64,000 nucleotides of DNA from Chaetorhynchus papuensis. Taxonomy: Eukaryota; Chordata; Aves; Passeriformes; Rhipiduridae. Each line of letters begins with the position of its first letter. Position 1 is the stretch's first letter. The stretch is from positions 106,281-170,280 of the forward strand of contig VWYX01000899.1 of the NCBI GenBank assembly GCA_013396525.1, in the 5' to 3' direction. The translations under genes were made by a program, and so were the position numbers. The notes beneath the pieces are model-generated. The model searched no databases. It had not been told where the DNA came from and worked only from the letters and a program-made list of their open reading frames with translations. Below, in pieces: positions 1 to 12,664 of the stretch.

Positions 1-3000
1 TGAGCTGCGTGGGTGCTGAAGTTTGTGTTGATTTGTTTGCTGGTGGGTCTGAAACCAGAATAAAAATGAGAGTTTGGATTAAGCCAAGCTGAGCACGTTT
101 TTTTCTTATTCTGTATTCACAGCAAATCGACAAGCAAAAGATACAATTTTTTGGCTGAGTGAATGATGTAGCTTAGCTCAAGATCAAATGTTTCATTGCT
201 CTGAACTCTTCTTTATAAACTGGATATGCATACTTACTTGCAACAGAGGGAAAATCTAAACACAATCACTGCCTAATTAAACCAGGAGTGCCTGCTAGAT
301 GATATCTGCCAGGAGGATGAAGGAGGCCTTTGCATCTGGTGCTAAATTAATTTGGAGGGGCCTGTTGGGAAAAGTGGGACAGGACTAACATTTTATATTT
401 TCCAGTCTCCAGAAGGGGTTGTCTGTATCTCCTCTGCCTTAGACAAGGTGCTTGAATTCAGCCAAAGTGGCCCAGTTTCTCGTATGTCCAGGAGCTGAGA
501 GACTCAGAGGCTCGGAAAAAACCTGCTTTTATTTTGCCATCTGTGCCTTGCCTCCCTGCATACAGCTCTCGTGTTTGAACTTTTTGGGATTCTTCCAGGA
601 AGCCTTGCAGCAAGTTCTGGCACCGATGCTTTCCTGTCCAAAAGGTGGCTTTTTGACCAGAATGGGCACCTCCAAGGGAGAGGGAACTGTGTCATTTTTG
701 TGCTGCCTTGCACTGGCCTTTGGAGGCAGACAGGAAAGGCACAGGTTAGTGCTGATTCAGATGTGGCCATCTGTCGGACAGAAAACACGCCAAGGCCACC
801 TTGGGACTTTTTTAGACAGGAAGGAACCAGCCACTGGTGAAATATTTAGGTGCTACAGACCTTGAATGGAGTCAGACAACTATCTGAGATGATAAAAGTT
901 CCTCTTGGATGTGATTAAGGATCTCCTGAGTTATCTAGCACCTCACCTTAAATGCCTTTTCATCCACTGTGAAACTGCTTTGTTGAAATCAGACACTTCT
1001 CTGGAGTTGAGTGCCATGAAATTGGATCCATTATGGATTGCTCAGGCACCCAGTATGTAGGGACCTGTAAATAAACATAGCTAGAGACAGTCCTTTCTCC
1101 AAAAATCTCGTACTTTAGGTAGCCTGGACAGTAAAAGCAGGGGTTGGAGGCACCTGTAGGGGATCCCAGACCTGCATTTATATCTGGGCATGCTAATGGG
1201 TTAAATTAATTGCTGATGGATAAAGTTAAGTTAAATTGATTGCAGATTGTCACATTGAGCTGGTTCACCCCCTTAAAGAAATATTGGGCATGTGGAGAAG
1301 CCCTGGATCATCCAGGCAGTGTCAGGGGACTCAACACCAGTCATCTGGGGGAGATACAACTCTTTGGAGCAGTGTCTGGAAGCAGGAGGATGCTGAGCTG
1401 AGCCTTCTGTGTCTGATTCCCACCTTGCCAATTATGATTTAAGGAGAATGCCAGGCTCTTTTCTTGCTGCCTGCAGCCTACACAGTGTGGGTGAAGCCCC
1501 ACAGCTTAGAAGCCTCAACAGCAGCTGTGCACAAAGGGCATGATGGGTTCCAAATTCTCCATCATCCTCCAGATTTAAAGTAGTCAGTGCCTGTCCTGTA
1601 ACATTAGAAAAACACTTTGGTGTTGGCAAAACCAAAAGAAAAAAACTGCCTTTTTCTTTCTGCACTAACAGGCTGTGAAGATAAAGAGGAGTTCAGATTT
1701 CCACTTCCCGTCTCCTGCTGCATCTCCCGTGCTAAGGACACAAACCCACTGCTCCTCAGGATGCCTGACAAGAACCTGCAGACCTGTTAAGGCCTGGAGG
1801 CACTGACAGGACCTGCCCTCGGTGGTGTCTGCCTGGACAGACCATGGAAAAAGGCTGGACACAACAGGAGAAGGTCCTGAACATGAGGGAGAACAAGAGT
1901 GAGAAGCTGGTGAAAACTGGAGATAGCTCCATGAGAAACAATCAGATTTCCCCGGTGGGGAGGGGGAAGATACTGATATGAAAACTGGTGGGAGGGCAAA
2001 GGTGAGGGGACAGGTCAGGAGGATAGGACATCGTGGTTTGTAAGCAGTGTCACTGAGGAGAAATGGCTCAAATACTCTTCAGTGGCCACACAACACTGCA
2101 CTAGATCCACTAAAAAAATTAATCCATCTGGCTGAAAAATACCTGGCTGCCAGGAATCCTCATTGAATTAACTGACTGAATTGCAGAGGGGAACATAAAT
2201 TTATCTTCCTTATTAATTTCCCTTTGCTTACCTGTCTTTTATATATGATGAGTGGGTTTTTTTTTTCACGTGGAGTAGCTGTTAAAGAGAGAGGGCAGGT
2301 TTTTCCCAAAGCAGATGTCCTAACAAATACCCTAAAGGTACTCTGGAAATTCTCTGCATATCCTGTGTGATGCAGAAAGCCTAGGAGCTTGTGTTCCTAG
2401 TGCCTTAGCTCCCAGGATGGCATCCTGCTCTGACTATGGAGATGTTTTGAGGCAGGCATGCTCCACTTTTCCTAACCTAGCCAGAACTTCCAGGCTCAGA
2501 GCACCAGGATGTGGGTCAGGATGTGTACAGGAAAATTCCTCAGAAGCCTCAAAGACCCCTATGATTCCAGGGGGAAAAAAAGGCATGATCTTGGAAAAAA
2601 AAGCAGATTTTTGTCTCTCGCCTTCCTGTTCATGGGAAGAGGTCTGGATCCCAAACTCCTTTTCCCTTTCACCTTACTCGTCAGTGTCCCAAAAATCAGA
2701 CCTCTTTTTCCCTACAGCAAGGAGGGGATCACCTACAGCTTGTGGTTCTCTGCTGGTCTCTTTGCATATTCCTATATATATTTGTGTATTTATAGCAGAA
2801 TTTTGAGATCCCTTCTCAGAAAAGAGATCTGCAGTGGAAAAGGAAGGTATTTGCCGTGTGAAGACAATATTAAAGGTAGACAGGGACATGTCAGGGCTCT
2901 GGTGTTCAAGACAAGTGTCCCAACTGAAACCAGTGAAGGGTTGTGCTTCCAAATTAATTGCATGCTTCTGTCCTTAGCATCTGGGCATGGAATCAAAACT

Positions 3001-5985
3001 GATGAGCCAACAAAGCAGCACTGAGCTGCTCCTGCGAGCAGTCACCATCAATAACGAGAGATACTGGGAGAAGCACTCTTTGAAATTCAAATCACAGGGA
3101 GCATCATTTAAAAGGGAACTCAGGGGGAGCAGAAATACCATGCACCATACATTAATTGTCATGCATGTGACAAAATCTTCAGCGTTGCTGTTACTTAGCA
3201 GCATTAAATTTATTCCGAGGTTATTAATACCATACCAGGGACGAAGTAATTAAACTGGCAGCCCATTTCCTCCGAACTGGAGGCCAGGCCTTCAGCTGGT
3301 GTAAATCAGAACAGCTACACTGCAGTGACTTGGTTTTACAACCAGTTGGGAAACAGAGCCATTTATTCTAAAAAGGGAGAGCTGGAAAAGAACTCGAACC
3401 CTTCATCGCTCCGTGTTGTCCCTTCTGCCCCAGAGTGAGGGTAAGCAAGCAGGGCTAAAGTCACTGCTCACCTGGAACCACTCCCAGAGCACACTGCAAA
3501 CAATCTGCTCCCAGCAGATTTAACAGATTAAATTTGGAAGGTTAAATATTTAATAACATGCTAGTGATTTCTTCCAAATGGGCACACCCTGTGTCCTACT
3601 CCTTTTATACACAAACCTACCAGAAATACTCACGGATCTGTTTTGACAGAAATTTAGTGGGCAGGAAAAGAGCTGATTTAGAGTTCATCATCCTGTCCTC
3701 CCCTTTCAAGCCCTCCAGCTTTTTGCCTGCCTTCCTGACCACATTTGGAGACATTCCTTCAGTCTGACCCAAGTTCTTAAGCTCCTGTGGCATCTAAAAC
3801 TGCCAGAGGTACCAGACATACATCATCTTACTGTGTGGTTGCAAAAAATGTGTGCACGTTCAACAAACATCTCTTCCAGATGAATTTTTTTGCCTTTTTT
3901 TTTTTTTTTTCATTTCTTAGGTAGAGTTTTATACCCTTCTTTAGTCAAGGCTGAGTTTTGCAGGCACCATCTGGCCCTGAATTAAAAATGGCAAATTTTT
4001 CCATTCAAATTGCTTTTCAGCAGAAATTCTTTGAGGTTTGGTGGGGGGAAAGGGGGTGGTAGTTTTGTTCTCTCTTTCTTTTCAGGAGGTGTTTGTTCTC
4101 ATTGAGAACTTTGGCTTCCAAAATGAAAATTTAACCTTTCTCTGCAATGTTTAGGTGTTACAACTCCTCACTTTTTCATTTATAGAAAACTGCAGAGTGT
4201 AAGGGCATATATTGTTTTGGGGCATATTTTTGGAAGAAATATCACAACTTCTGGTTAAGAACCCCTCCATATTTCACAGCTCTTTCCACATTCCACATGG
4301 AGCTATCCAATTAAAGATACTTTGGATGAATAACCCAATACTTTTGAAGTCTAAATATCTGTAATTTTGGTGCTAGATCATTGCCAATCTTTTTCTTTCT
4401 TCTTCTACTGAAAAAATACCACTATGTTACACCAGTTTTTAGTGGTGTCTTGGAAATTTTTCTTTGCTTGATTATTACAGATTCTCTCTTTCACAATGCC
4501 CTGTCTCCATTTTAAATGCCTCTTACCTGCAAGCAATTAGTCTGCCAGCTTTATCCACCTCTTGTAATCTACCTGTTCTGTAAATTACTGGAATCACTGG
4601 GACAGAAACCCTCCTCTTTCTTACATTTCTCTGTAACACTTTACAGGGGAGGCAGAGAGAATCTAAGCTTTGGGATTTACAGCAGTCACTGCTTCCTAAT
4701 TAATGAATGGTGTCTTTTCCCTCTTTTTTCAGTCCAAAAATCTCCTTTCCTCCAGGGAAATGCAGCGCAGGGTCCCAAAGGGAAATTTTCTACTGATCGC
4801 CAAGAGGAAAACTTACAGGAAATTATGCTGAGCATGTAAAATGCAGAAATCAGCCCAGGCTGCTCAAGACAGGTGACAAGGCAGAGCTACTGGATCCAAA
4901 TTGCTGTGTCCAGCACAGTTCTAACCTCAGAGGTGGTCAGTCAAAGCTTTGTGTGATACTCCTACCGCCTCAAACTATTGGAATTTCCAACTATAATACA
5001 CCTGCAGAGAAGGCAAGGAAGCAGACATTTGCATTTTATGTAAAACAGTTTCAGCTGGGGTGCATTGGCATGGCTGATGTGATTAGACTGATCTTCATCA
5101 GGTAAAATCCTAAGGATCCCATGGTCCATGATCCTATCCTAACTCTACTTTTTGAAAAGTATAAAACATATGAACAGTTGGCTTTACACTTAACAAAAAC
5201 ACAAGTATGCCCATATTCTCATTTTTTCATATGCCAAAAGCCTTGGATGCAGCCTGCAGAGAATGTGATTTCAGGTGCTTTAGTAATAGTTTAAGTTTGG
5301 TCCATCTTTATTCTCTATCTGAACATATCTTCTCTCATCATTACCATTGCTTCATATTTTTGTGGAGGAAGCCAAGCAATTTCAGTGGAATAATTCTCTG
5401 GGATGCACTGAAACCCAAAGGTCTCATTTTTAGGGCCAGTTAAACAGGTGGGATGAGAAAGTATTCAAGCATCTTGGAAAAATCCTGAGGAAATCGTTGT
5501 CTTCCATCCCTGAAATCTGAACCTTCAAGGAAAATGTTCACTGCAAAGGCAAATTTAAAGAACACTGAGGCGCTTTGGTGGAGTGTGTGCTTTGGCCTTT
5601 CTCCTCCCACCTTGCTTTGCTGCTAGACAATGTTATGCCTTGGCTTCTTCAAACACAGATTTTCCAAGTGTCTGAAATATCAGCTGGAGTATTCTCCCAA
5701 AATCACTCCCTAACACTCCTGTCCTTGGTAGGACACAGTACTTCTCCCATTGAAGGATCACGAGTTTCTCTCATTCCCTTGGACTTGGGGGTTGCAGTTT
5801 GCTCCACAATGACCCTTGAGCATAGTTTTGCTCCAAATGCACTCATTGGGGGTGACTATTGTGTTCATCTCCAGCCTTTTCGAGTTGGTCCTCCGGCATT
5901 TCAGTGTTAGAGCAAACCTCACCAAGGCAGGTAAGTTAATTTTCAGCTGTATGTTTCAGTATTTCCAGGCCTTGGCTGAAGTCAG
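1..5985. other. unique non-coding DNA, no gene seen
   Basis: No frame in this stretch carries a recognisable protein domain. The longest open frame (171 codons, 2509-3024 plus) has low-complexity, Phe/Ser-rich composition and a second open frame across it, as expected by chance. The only simple-sequence features are short A or T runs, for example a T run near 3896-3911, and a G-rich stretch near 4040-4060. Nothing in it resembles a CR1, LTR or SINE. It may be intergenic or intronic. Confidence 0.6.
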
Positions 5986-5990
5986 AGTTT

Positions 5991-6242
5991 CAAAGAATCG
6001 TAGAATCACAGAATAGTTGGTCTCTGAAGGGACCTTTAAAGGCCATCCAGTCCAGCCCCCTGCAATAAGCAGAGACATCTCCCACTGGACCAGGTTGCTC
6101 AGAGCCCCATCCAGCCTGACCTCGAAAGTTTTCAGGGAGAGGGCATTTACCACCTCTCTGAGCAACCTGTTCCTGTGGTTCAACACCCTCACCATAGAAA
6201 ATTTCTTCCCTATACCTAATCAGAATCTCTCTTCTTTTAGGG
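5991..6242 (-). mobile_element. CR1 LINE, 5'-truncated 3' end
   Basis: Read on the minus strand, this is the 3' untranslated end of an avian CR1 non-LTR retrotransposon. On the plus strand it opens with the reverse complement of the CR1 tail (AGAATCGTAGAATCACAGAA). It then follows the well-known CR1 order: 'GGGACCTTTAAAGGCCATCC', 'CCAGTCCAGCCCCCTGC', 'GACCAGGTTGCTCAGAGCC', 'AACCTGTTCC' and 'AATTTCTTCCC', and stops at about 6240 after CTTCTTTTAG. Only about 250 bp of a ~4.5 kb element remain, so it is a dead-on-arrival 5'-truncated insertion, the usual CR1 outcome. CR1 copies usually lack target-site duplications and none is seen. Divergence looks moderate. The orientation and family are secure, but the subfamily cannot be named without a consensus library. 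Confidence 0.93.
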
Positions 6243-6840
6243 CAGATTTCTTCAGAGCTTTATAGTTCCCAAGGGAGATTAAAAATCACTTCAATGATAG
6301 CACAGGCTTGATGTGTGCAGAGAGGCTTCGGAGGAGCCTCCGGTCCAGCTGAGATGCTGCTGATGGACATCACAGGTAAAGGCATTACTCCAGGAATTAA
6401 TTTGGCCCCTGAGCAGACTGTAGGATGCTGGCACCAACCTTTTCCAGGCTGGGAGATGTTTTCCACTGGGACACTGAGAGCTGTAGCTCCCAGCTGACCC
6501 TGCATTTGGGCGCAGCAAGAAATGCAGGGCCTTAGAGAAGCAGCAGCTACAGCACTGTAACCCCAGTCACAGCAGTTTGTCAGAGGTGTGGACTTGTCCT
6601 CACTGCTGGGTGAAGTTAAGCTGAAAGCTGAGCTTTAGGCTCCAGTTGCTCCCTGGAGCTGGGACTGCCCTGGCCAAAAATGGGAGCCTGTGCCAAGGCT
6701 GTTGCTGTCTCTTCCTTGCCCTTCCCACAGGTCCTGTGTCTGTCCCAGGATGGATGCTGAGCAGGGGCAAGTGGAAACACTCAGCCAAGTGGTAAATATT
6801 TTATGCTGTTGCCTGATTGATTTTTGAACTGTGCTCACTT
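6243..6840. other. non-coding spacer between CR1 and LTR
   Basis: This is ordinary unique sequence between a truncated CR1 and the following LTR-like element. Open frames on both strands are short (up to about 80 codons) and overlap one another. No family is recognised. Confidence 0.5.
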
Positions 6841-6861
6841 GGCAACGCCCCTCAGGACGGG

Positions 6862-6869
6862 TTACGTAA
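6862..6869. promoter_or_regulatory. TTACGTAA palindrome (PAR-bZIP/C/EBP-type site)
   Basis: The octamer TTACGTAA is a perfect palindrome and matches the consensus bound by PAR-bZIP factors (DBP, HLF, TEF, NFIL3). It lies just outside the proposed 3' end of the adjacent minus-strand LTR. A single 8-mer is expected by chance about once per 65 kb, so function is only a possibility. Confidence 0.2.
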
Positions 6870-6882
6870 GCATGGACGTATT

Positions 6883-7750
6883 TGTTCCTAATGCTGGGGC
6901 TCGCAAACCCCTCGTGTGCTGGTAACAGCTGAAGAGCCTGATGCCCAAAAGATAGGCTGGAAATAAAATGTCTGTAGAGCAGGTATTTGTTTATTGCAGT
7001 GCTGGTGGTGAGGGGGACTTTTCCTCCTAACCCACCCGCCTTTGTCAAGTGCTGTGCTGTATTTATACAGTAAATTTTGCTTAATGTTGCTATGTCATTA
7101 CAGCATCATCACAAACGTGCCAGAACTAATTCACATAGCGTGTTCTCATGGTTATTAGATAATACTTCGCACTGCGCATGCCCTTCCCCAATTCGGGGGT
7201 CTTGGGGGTCTTTGATGAAGGCTTCCAAAGTTTTCTTTGCACTCGAACTTTTCACCTTTGTCTTCAGGGCATGTGCAGTTACGATGCTCTTCGGTCTATC
7301 TGGTCTTAACCGGCCTAAATTCTTTGTTTTGTGCCTAATTGGCTTTCGCTTGCCAATTTCTCATTAGTACTATCCTTATCCATCTCTAGGACTATACACC
7401 TGGTAAGTTTTTTTCTCTTCTCTTTTCTCTTTTGTCTATTCCGCATTTAAGCAACTAGTTACTATATACTAGCCGTTACATTGTATAAAAAGTTATTCAT
7501 ATTAGATAGATGAGTATCAAAAGTTATGATTCAGGTTATATAAGCATGAGGTTATAGGTATAGAAGTTATGATTTAGGCTACATAAGTAAAAGCTATGAC
7601 TCAGGCTATATAAGTGTAGAAGGCTAGGCTTCAGGTCACACTGACAAAAAGTCATGATTTAAGTTATATTGATATTAAGGTTACATAGATATCTTATAAC
7701 TCAAGCTATATAAGCTCCTTGTTACTTTGACTTAAGTTATATAGACATCA
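6883..7750 (-). mobile_element. endogenous retrovirus LTR, solo, long U3 with internal repeats
   Basis: Read on the minus strand, this has LTR architecture. It may start at TGATGTCTATATAACTTAAG (7750). The U3 is long. A TATA box (CTGTATAAATA) lies at 7059-7070, an AATAAA signal at 6990-6995 about 70 bp downstream, and a plausible CA end near 6883 (...AGGAACA). The U3 holds about seven degenerate copies of a motif near GTTATGAYTYARGYTATATA between 7522 and 7744, spaced 27-43 bp. No gag, pol or env frame is attached on either side, so it is probably a solo LTR. No clear target-site duplication is visible, so both ends are approximate. It is most likely an avian ERV family, but class (ERVK, ERVL or ERV1) is not decided. 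No protein is encoded. Confidence 0.7.
7522..7744. repeat. seven degenerate ~23-bp repeats inside LTR U3
   Basis: Units begin near 7522, 7565, 7592, 7622, 7650, 7692 and 7722. The first three are nearly identical over 23 bp and the later ones decay. Each pairs GTTATGA-like and GYTATATA-like halves around TYARG. Repeats of this kind in an LTR U3 often act as enhancers; that role is inferred here. Confidence 0.7.
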
Positions 7751-10700
7751 GCCTGCATTTAAAACTGGAGCCGCAGCACGGCTTGGCTCACGCTGCCAGC
7801 TCTGCCCTCCACCCCCGGGGCCCATGGTGGGGTGGCAGTGCCACTGTCCCCAGCAGCGAGTCACTGGGGTGCACAGTGGCCAAGCCCCAGCTCCTGTCCT
7901 TCCCCAGCAAGGCCACCTCGAGCAAGGGACATCTGTGTGTCCATACTTGTGTTTGTGGCTTCTTAATGTCTTCTTGGGTGTTCCCCACTTCAGGGAGCTG
8001 CTGCTCGTTGGTTTTTCAAGTGGCAGGTACTCCACTGGCAGTGGGTGAGAAAAAGCATTGCAGGACTCCTCTTGGGATTGCAGAGACCTGCTGCTGCAGG
8101 AATTTTTAAGATCACCTTCACGTGTGATGAAGAGTGTTTCAATCCCGTGTGTACTCAAAGTAATGTTCAGCTGGGAAAAAATGGGCCAGGTGGAGAAAAA
8201 ACCTCCAAAGATCCCTTGTCAATACCACACAGCTTCGTTGTTTTAAGTTCTGCCGAATTATCTACAACAACAGGGAAGGAGAGAGACAAAACTGTGCAAC
8301 CCTGGTGAGATCAGTTGTTGTCTTGCCAGATTTTCAGAAAGAGCCTCTGAGGAGTCTCAGGGAGGAGAAAGGATGGCATAACAAACATGGCTGAGTTGCA
8401 AAACAGCAGCTTTGATGTGTGAGATGGGAAAAGCTTTTATTTTTCCGGAAAATAATGTACTTTCTATTGCACTTTTTCACAATCCATTCAATAGGTGGAG
8501 AACCAACCATTAGAGGCAGCAGCACAGACCAGCTCAGCTGCAGTGGATGACAGAGTCTGTCCATCAGCCCTCGGGGTACAGCTGCCTGCCCTTCCCAGCA
8601 CACTGCCAGAAGTGTCCTGGCCAGACAGAGACTTCAGCAGCCCTCAGCCCTTTGCACAGCTGCAAGGAGGAAACAACAGAGCTTTCCCAGCCCCTGCAGC
8701 ACCTTCTGTGCCTTTCTTCTAGGTTTCCAGTCACAGATCCCATCAGAGCCATGGAGAAACCTGGAGCTGCTGCGGGCAGTGGAAGTTTTGCTCTTGACCC
8801 ACCCATCTACCTTTTGTCATTTCTGGTCTCTTTGTACCCTGGGAAGAAAAACTTCAAAGAGCAACTGATTCCTGCCGGTGATGTGAGATTCCACTAATTT
8901 GTGCCATGCTGGAGTTTGAAGCTCTCTGGCACTTTTTAAATTTCTAATTGGCTGTTATCTCTAAGGGGAACCTGACTGGGCAGCTGCAATCTGATGGCAC
9001 TACCATCAGGGAGACGAGGAAGGGCCAACTCTGTCTCTTGGTGAGAGAGCTTTGACTGTTTAGAAGATGATGAGAAGCATGGGGAGGCTTCTTAAACTTT
9101 TCTCATTAGCTCATTTCAGTAATTGAGACTGGTGCTAGCTGTATGCTTAAGCAGAGCATCAATCTCAGCTCTGTGTGCCACCAAATCTCTGGAAAAAGGG
9201 GAGATGGGCTGGGCTGGAATAATAAATCTGCCCTAATCATCATATTAAGGGTTATCTTCATGGGACTGCTGTTATAAATCTGGTTATAAAGAAGAAACTA
9301 AATAAGGAGCATTGCGGGCAGTCTTATCCATGTCAGGAAGTATTTTCTGAGTTGTCTCAGTATGATGCTAAATGTATCTGTTGAAACATTTTAGTAGGCA
9401 GAAAAGTCATTTTTTGACAAGATGAAAATTTTCCCACCCCATTTGTGTTACTCTTTTATTTTTACTTCATATGCTGTATCGGGCAATAAAGATTTTCAGT
9501 CAATTTATTTCCAAATTAGTTCTTTCTAACCTTTGCTCTTTGAGGGGCCTCATTTTTTCAGCTCTCTGGGTCCCCAGCTCGTGGCTGAGGGTCAAGGGAT
9601 AGTAAAGCCTTCAGCACTTCTCTGGGAGGTGATTAACCCCATGCAAAAAAAGCATTGCTTAAAATCAACAGGGACCCCAGCATAAAAAGAATTCATATTT
9701 AAAACATCTGAGTTGCACTGACTGGATGATCGGGTGATGCCTTCTGCTCTCCGGGGGCCACGTTAGAGATGTGGCCATGTCCATCTCTGTGTGGTAGTCC
9801 TCTGAACAGAAACCAGGACGTCTTTTTGGGCCCTGCAGGCATGGGGATAGCAACTGCTGTGCAGCCCAAAATCTGCTGTGAATTATCTTCCCGGTGCACC
9901 CAGGTGGGTGTGGCTGGGGTCCCTCAGTACCAGCCTAGGAAGGTTCTTACAGCTCTTCTCCAGTTCCTGATCCTCCTACCCCCTGGAGTGTCTTGGAGGA
10001 GAAATGAGGGAAAGCTGTTAGCTTCATAATAACTGTTCACATTAATTTTTTTTAGACACACACCATTGGATTCTTGTATTGAGGGGGTTTGAAAAGCTAT
10101 TTGCACAAAAGCAAGCATCTGGAATAAAAACACCTCCAAAGAATGCATTTTGCATGCTTCCCACTAAGACAGCAGGGTTTGTATTTAGCTGCAGGACCTG
10201 GCTGGCATTGCCTCCAGCAGCATCCACCCCAGGCAGATGCCTGGAGCAAGAGCTGCTGACTGACAGGAGCAGCCAGGAGAGCTGGAGAGGGTTGCTGTGA
10301 CTGCAGAGCTGCTGGGAGAGGCTGACGAGAGTGACCTCATACAGGGGTCAGATAGATAAATATTCAAATTTGACTAATATTATATTTGATTAGTAATCAA
10401 ATAGATTAGCTATTTCCATTGAGTATGAAGGGGCAATTTACCTTTTTAAATTTTTTTTTCATGTTTTAGGCAATAGATATGCCAGGGAAAGTAGCCTGGT
10501 TGCATGAACCAGACTCATCCCAGAGGAATGGAAGGGGCAGAAGAGGTTTTGCTGTGTTGTGGGTTGGAAGTAGTAAACACAAGGGCAAGTGGGATATGCC
10601 AGAGAAAAATCAACAAAACACCATAAAGCAATATTCTTGGGAGGACTCTGGGTAACTCGATCTATGTTTTTTGGAAATGTAACAAACAAGGTCCCTCTGC

Positions 10701-11489
10701 AAAGATTCCTCATAAAATCAAAAAATGTTTTGACTCCCTAGCACAAAATTCCAGACACTGTCCTCTTGCCTATGTGAACATCTTTGCATCTGCTAAAATT
10801 GTTCAGATTTGCCCATTTTTTTCTTACAATCCTGTGTGCCCCATGGAACAGGTTCTTCAAAAGGCAAATAAAAGACCAGGGGTAAGCAGCATCCTGCCTT
10901 TTATCAAAACCTTTCTTTTCTGTGGGATTCTTGTATACACCTCCTGAACAGTGTGGAATTAAATGCCCCAGCTTACAGGTTGGCTTTAATTTTCATTTAA
11001 TTTACCCGTGATCCTACAGATTCTCTTTTATTTCCAGTGCAGTGTGTCCTGAATACATCAGTTTTATTAGTATGGCCTGCTCACATAATCTCACAGTCTG
11101 TTCATCATCTTTGTCCTAAAGAATTTCATGTTCACAGCCTGTTTCTTGTGGTACCAATAAAAACCCCTCTTCATCCTTTCTTTGAGAAAGGATGCTTTGT
11201 TTTCCACCTTCTTCTTAAGAATTGAAGGAAAAAAAAAAAAAAGAGAAAGGGAAAAAAACCTACAGATTCTCCTTATGGAGAAAAAACTCTTTTTCCAACA
11301 GTTCCATCACTGCGTGCTGCATTTGTTGTCTTTCTAACGTATCCCTGCAGCAGGATTATGCTTCTTGGCCAAAGTTTTGTCCTGTCAGTTCCCCACTGTT
11401 TGTACAGTTATCACCAAACTGTTCCTGTCATATCTTAACCTTGTTGGTTTTTTTTTTCCTCTTCATCCTCCCAGCGCTCTGTAACCCGC

Positions 11490-11600
11490 CCTCACCTCGG
11501 CACACGGCCATTAACATACAGAGCACGGCTGCTGCTGTTGTTCTGCTCATTATTGCCATAATGGCTCAGGCCAGAGGAGAGAAGCAGCTTTAGGCACTGT
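11490..11600. other. candidate conserved non-coding element
   Basis: This block combines CpG-containing sequence (GTAACCCGCCCTCACCTCGG) with an ATTA/CCATAATGGC-like core and a GCTGCTGCTGTTGTTCTGCTC run. It is unlike the surrounding T-rich low-complexity DNA. The texture suggests a regulatory element under constraint, but no cross-species comparison is possible here, so this is only a candidate. Confidence 0.25.
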
Positions 11601-11691
11601 GCAAATAACAGACAATCCCTGACAAAAAAGAGAAAGCTCCGGTGTTGTTCAAAATAATCGTGAAATCACTCCTGTGAGTATCCCCGCTCTT

Positions 11692-11773
11692 CTTTTAAAA
11701 TACTCATTTTTAACCATTGGAAAGCTGCTATTCCTTTAAAATATTCATTTTTAGCCATTGGAAAGCTGCTATT
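11692..11773. repeat. 41-bp tandem duplication
   Basis: Two adjacent 41-bp copies (11692-11732 and 11733-11773) differ at three positions, about 93% identity. Both contain ATTGGAAAGCTGCTATT. The high identity suggests a fairly young duplication. A 22-base T run follows shortly after. Confidence 0.93.
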
Positions 11774-11795
11774 AAATGCAATGTGTTTTCCCTCC

Positions 11796-11817
11796 TTTTT
11801 TTTTTTTTTTTTTTTTT
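11796..11817. repeat. poly-T tract (22 T)
   Basis: An uninterrupted run of 22 T. It could be the reversed tail of a minus-strand retrocopy, but the sequence to its right (the body of such a copy) resembles no known family or mRNA. Confidence 0.95.
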
Positions 11818-12389
11818 GACAGAGTGTCCTGGGTACAGAGACAAGGGGGTGCAGCTTTTAGCCTTGTCTATTCTATACCATGCACTCTCTTCAGGAAGTG
11901 TTTTTATTTGTTTGGTGGTGAATGCCCACCTTTTGTGGGTAAAACTCTCTCTTTTGCACACACTTTTATTAATAATGTTGTGGTTACCACGATTTTTCAG
12001 TGAATTTGGGTTCCAACCTATAATTTTTCCCAGTGTTCCTCCATTCTGGGAAGAAGCAGGGGGGAAAGGGGAGCAGCTTGAGTGGGTTTAATTTCTCAGC
12101 TGTATTTTAAACCAGCCCACAGAGCTGACTATTGCGCATTATTCCTTCCTCAACACCTCACTTTCCAGCTACTTTTAGTAATGGCATTGGAGCCACAGCA
12201 GGTGAATCCCCACAACATTTCCCTTGCATTGTTTCCTTCTTCCATAATTCATTTGGGGGATTGTCTGTACTGAGCCATTTCACAGAAGTTTGGATTGGCC
12301 ACTGTGGCACAGAGGAGCAAGGTTTGGGGCCTTGGATGGTAGCACAACATTGGGCTGGCACCCAGGGCAGACCTACAGGGCCAGTAATA

Positions 12390-12487
12390 AATCATGAAAT
12401 AGGAGGGAGCATAGCAGGGGGTGGAACCAGACGCTCCTTAAAGTCCCTTCCAGCCCAGCCCACTTTATACCCTGATTCTGTGATTTC
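12390..12487 (+). mobile_element. CR1 LINE 3' tail fragment
   Basis: On the plus strand this is the last ~100 bp of a CR1. It has GCAGGGGGTGGAACCAGAC, then TCCTTAAAGTCCCTTCCAGC, CCAGCCCACTTTATACC, and ends in the CR1 terminal repeat TGATTCTGTGATTTC. Nothing upstream of about 12390 aligns by eye, so the copy is severely 5'-truncated. Base changes inside the normally invariant CATTCTATG tail indicate an old insertion. Orientation is opposite to the CR1 copies at 5991 and 60291. Confidence 0.85.
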
Positions 12488-12664
12488 TCAGTGTGGGAGC
12501 TGGAGGACAGGAGTGCAGGTGAGAGCTCTGTGGCTCTCAGAGATGCTGACACCAGAGCAGGATCTCCTGGTCCTGGATAGCAGGAATTTGGTCCCTCCAT
12601 GCCTCCTCACAACCCAGCTTCATCCTCCTTCTGCAATGCATCACCCACCTACGGAGCAGGCCAA

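Larger units (their letters stand above)
7751..12385. other. unique non-coding DNA, no gene seen
   Basis: No coding exon is recognisable. Overlapping open frames at 7748-8158 (minus), 7783-8109 (plus) and 8547-8897 (plus) fall in a more GC-rich patch and contradict each other. Notable items are a small perfect hairpin (CTGATGG-CACTA-CCATCAG) near 8990-9008, an AT-rich block at 9190-9320, a C+T-rich and A-rich low-complexity region at 11220-11260, a CpG-containing block at 11490-11600, a 41-bp tandem duplication at 11692-11773 and a 22-base T run. Confidence 0.55.

Noticed and set aside
7522..7744. CRISPR-like array
   Set aside because: Repeats are degenerate, spacers irregular and not unique, and the genome is avian.
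11796..11817. Poly-T as tail of a processed pseudogene
   Set aside because: The flanking sequence matches no recognisable mRNA and no target-site duplication is visible.
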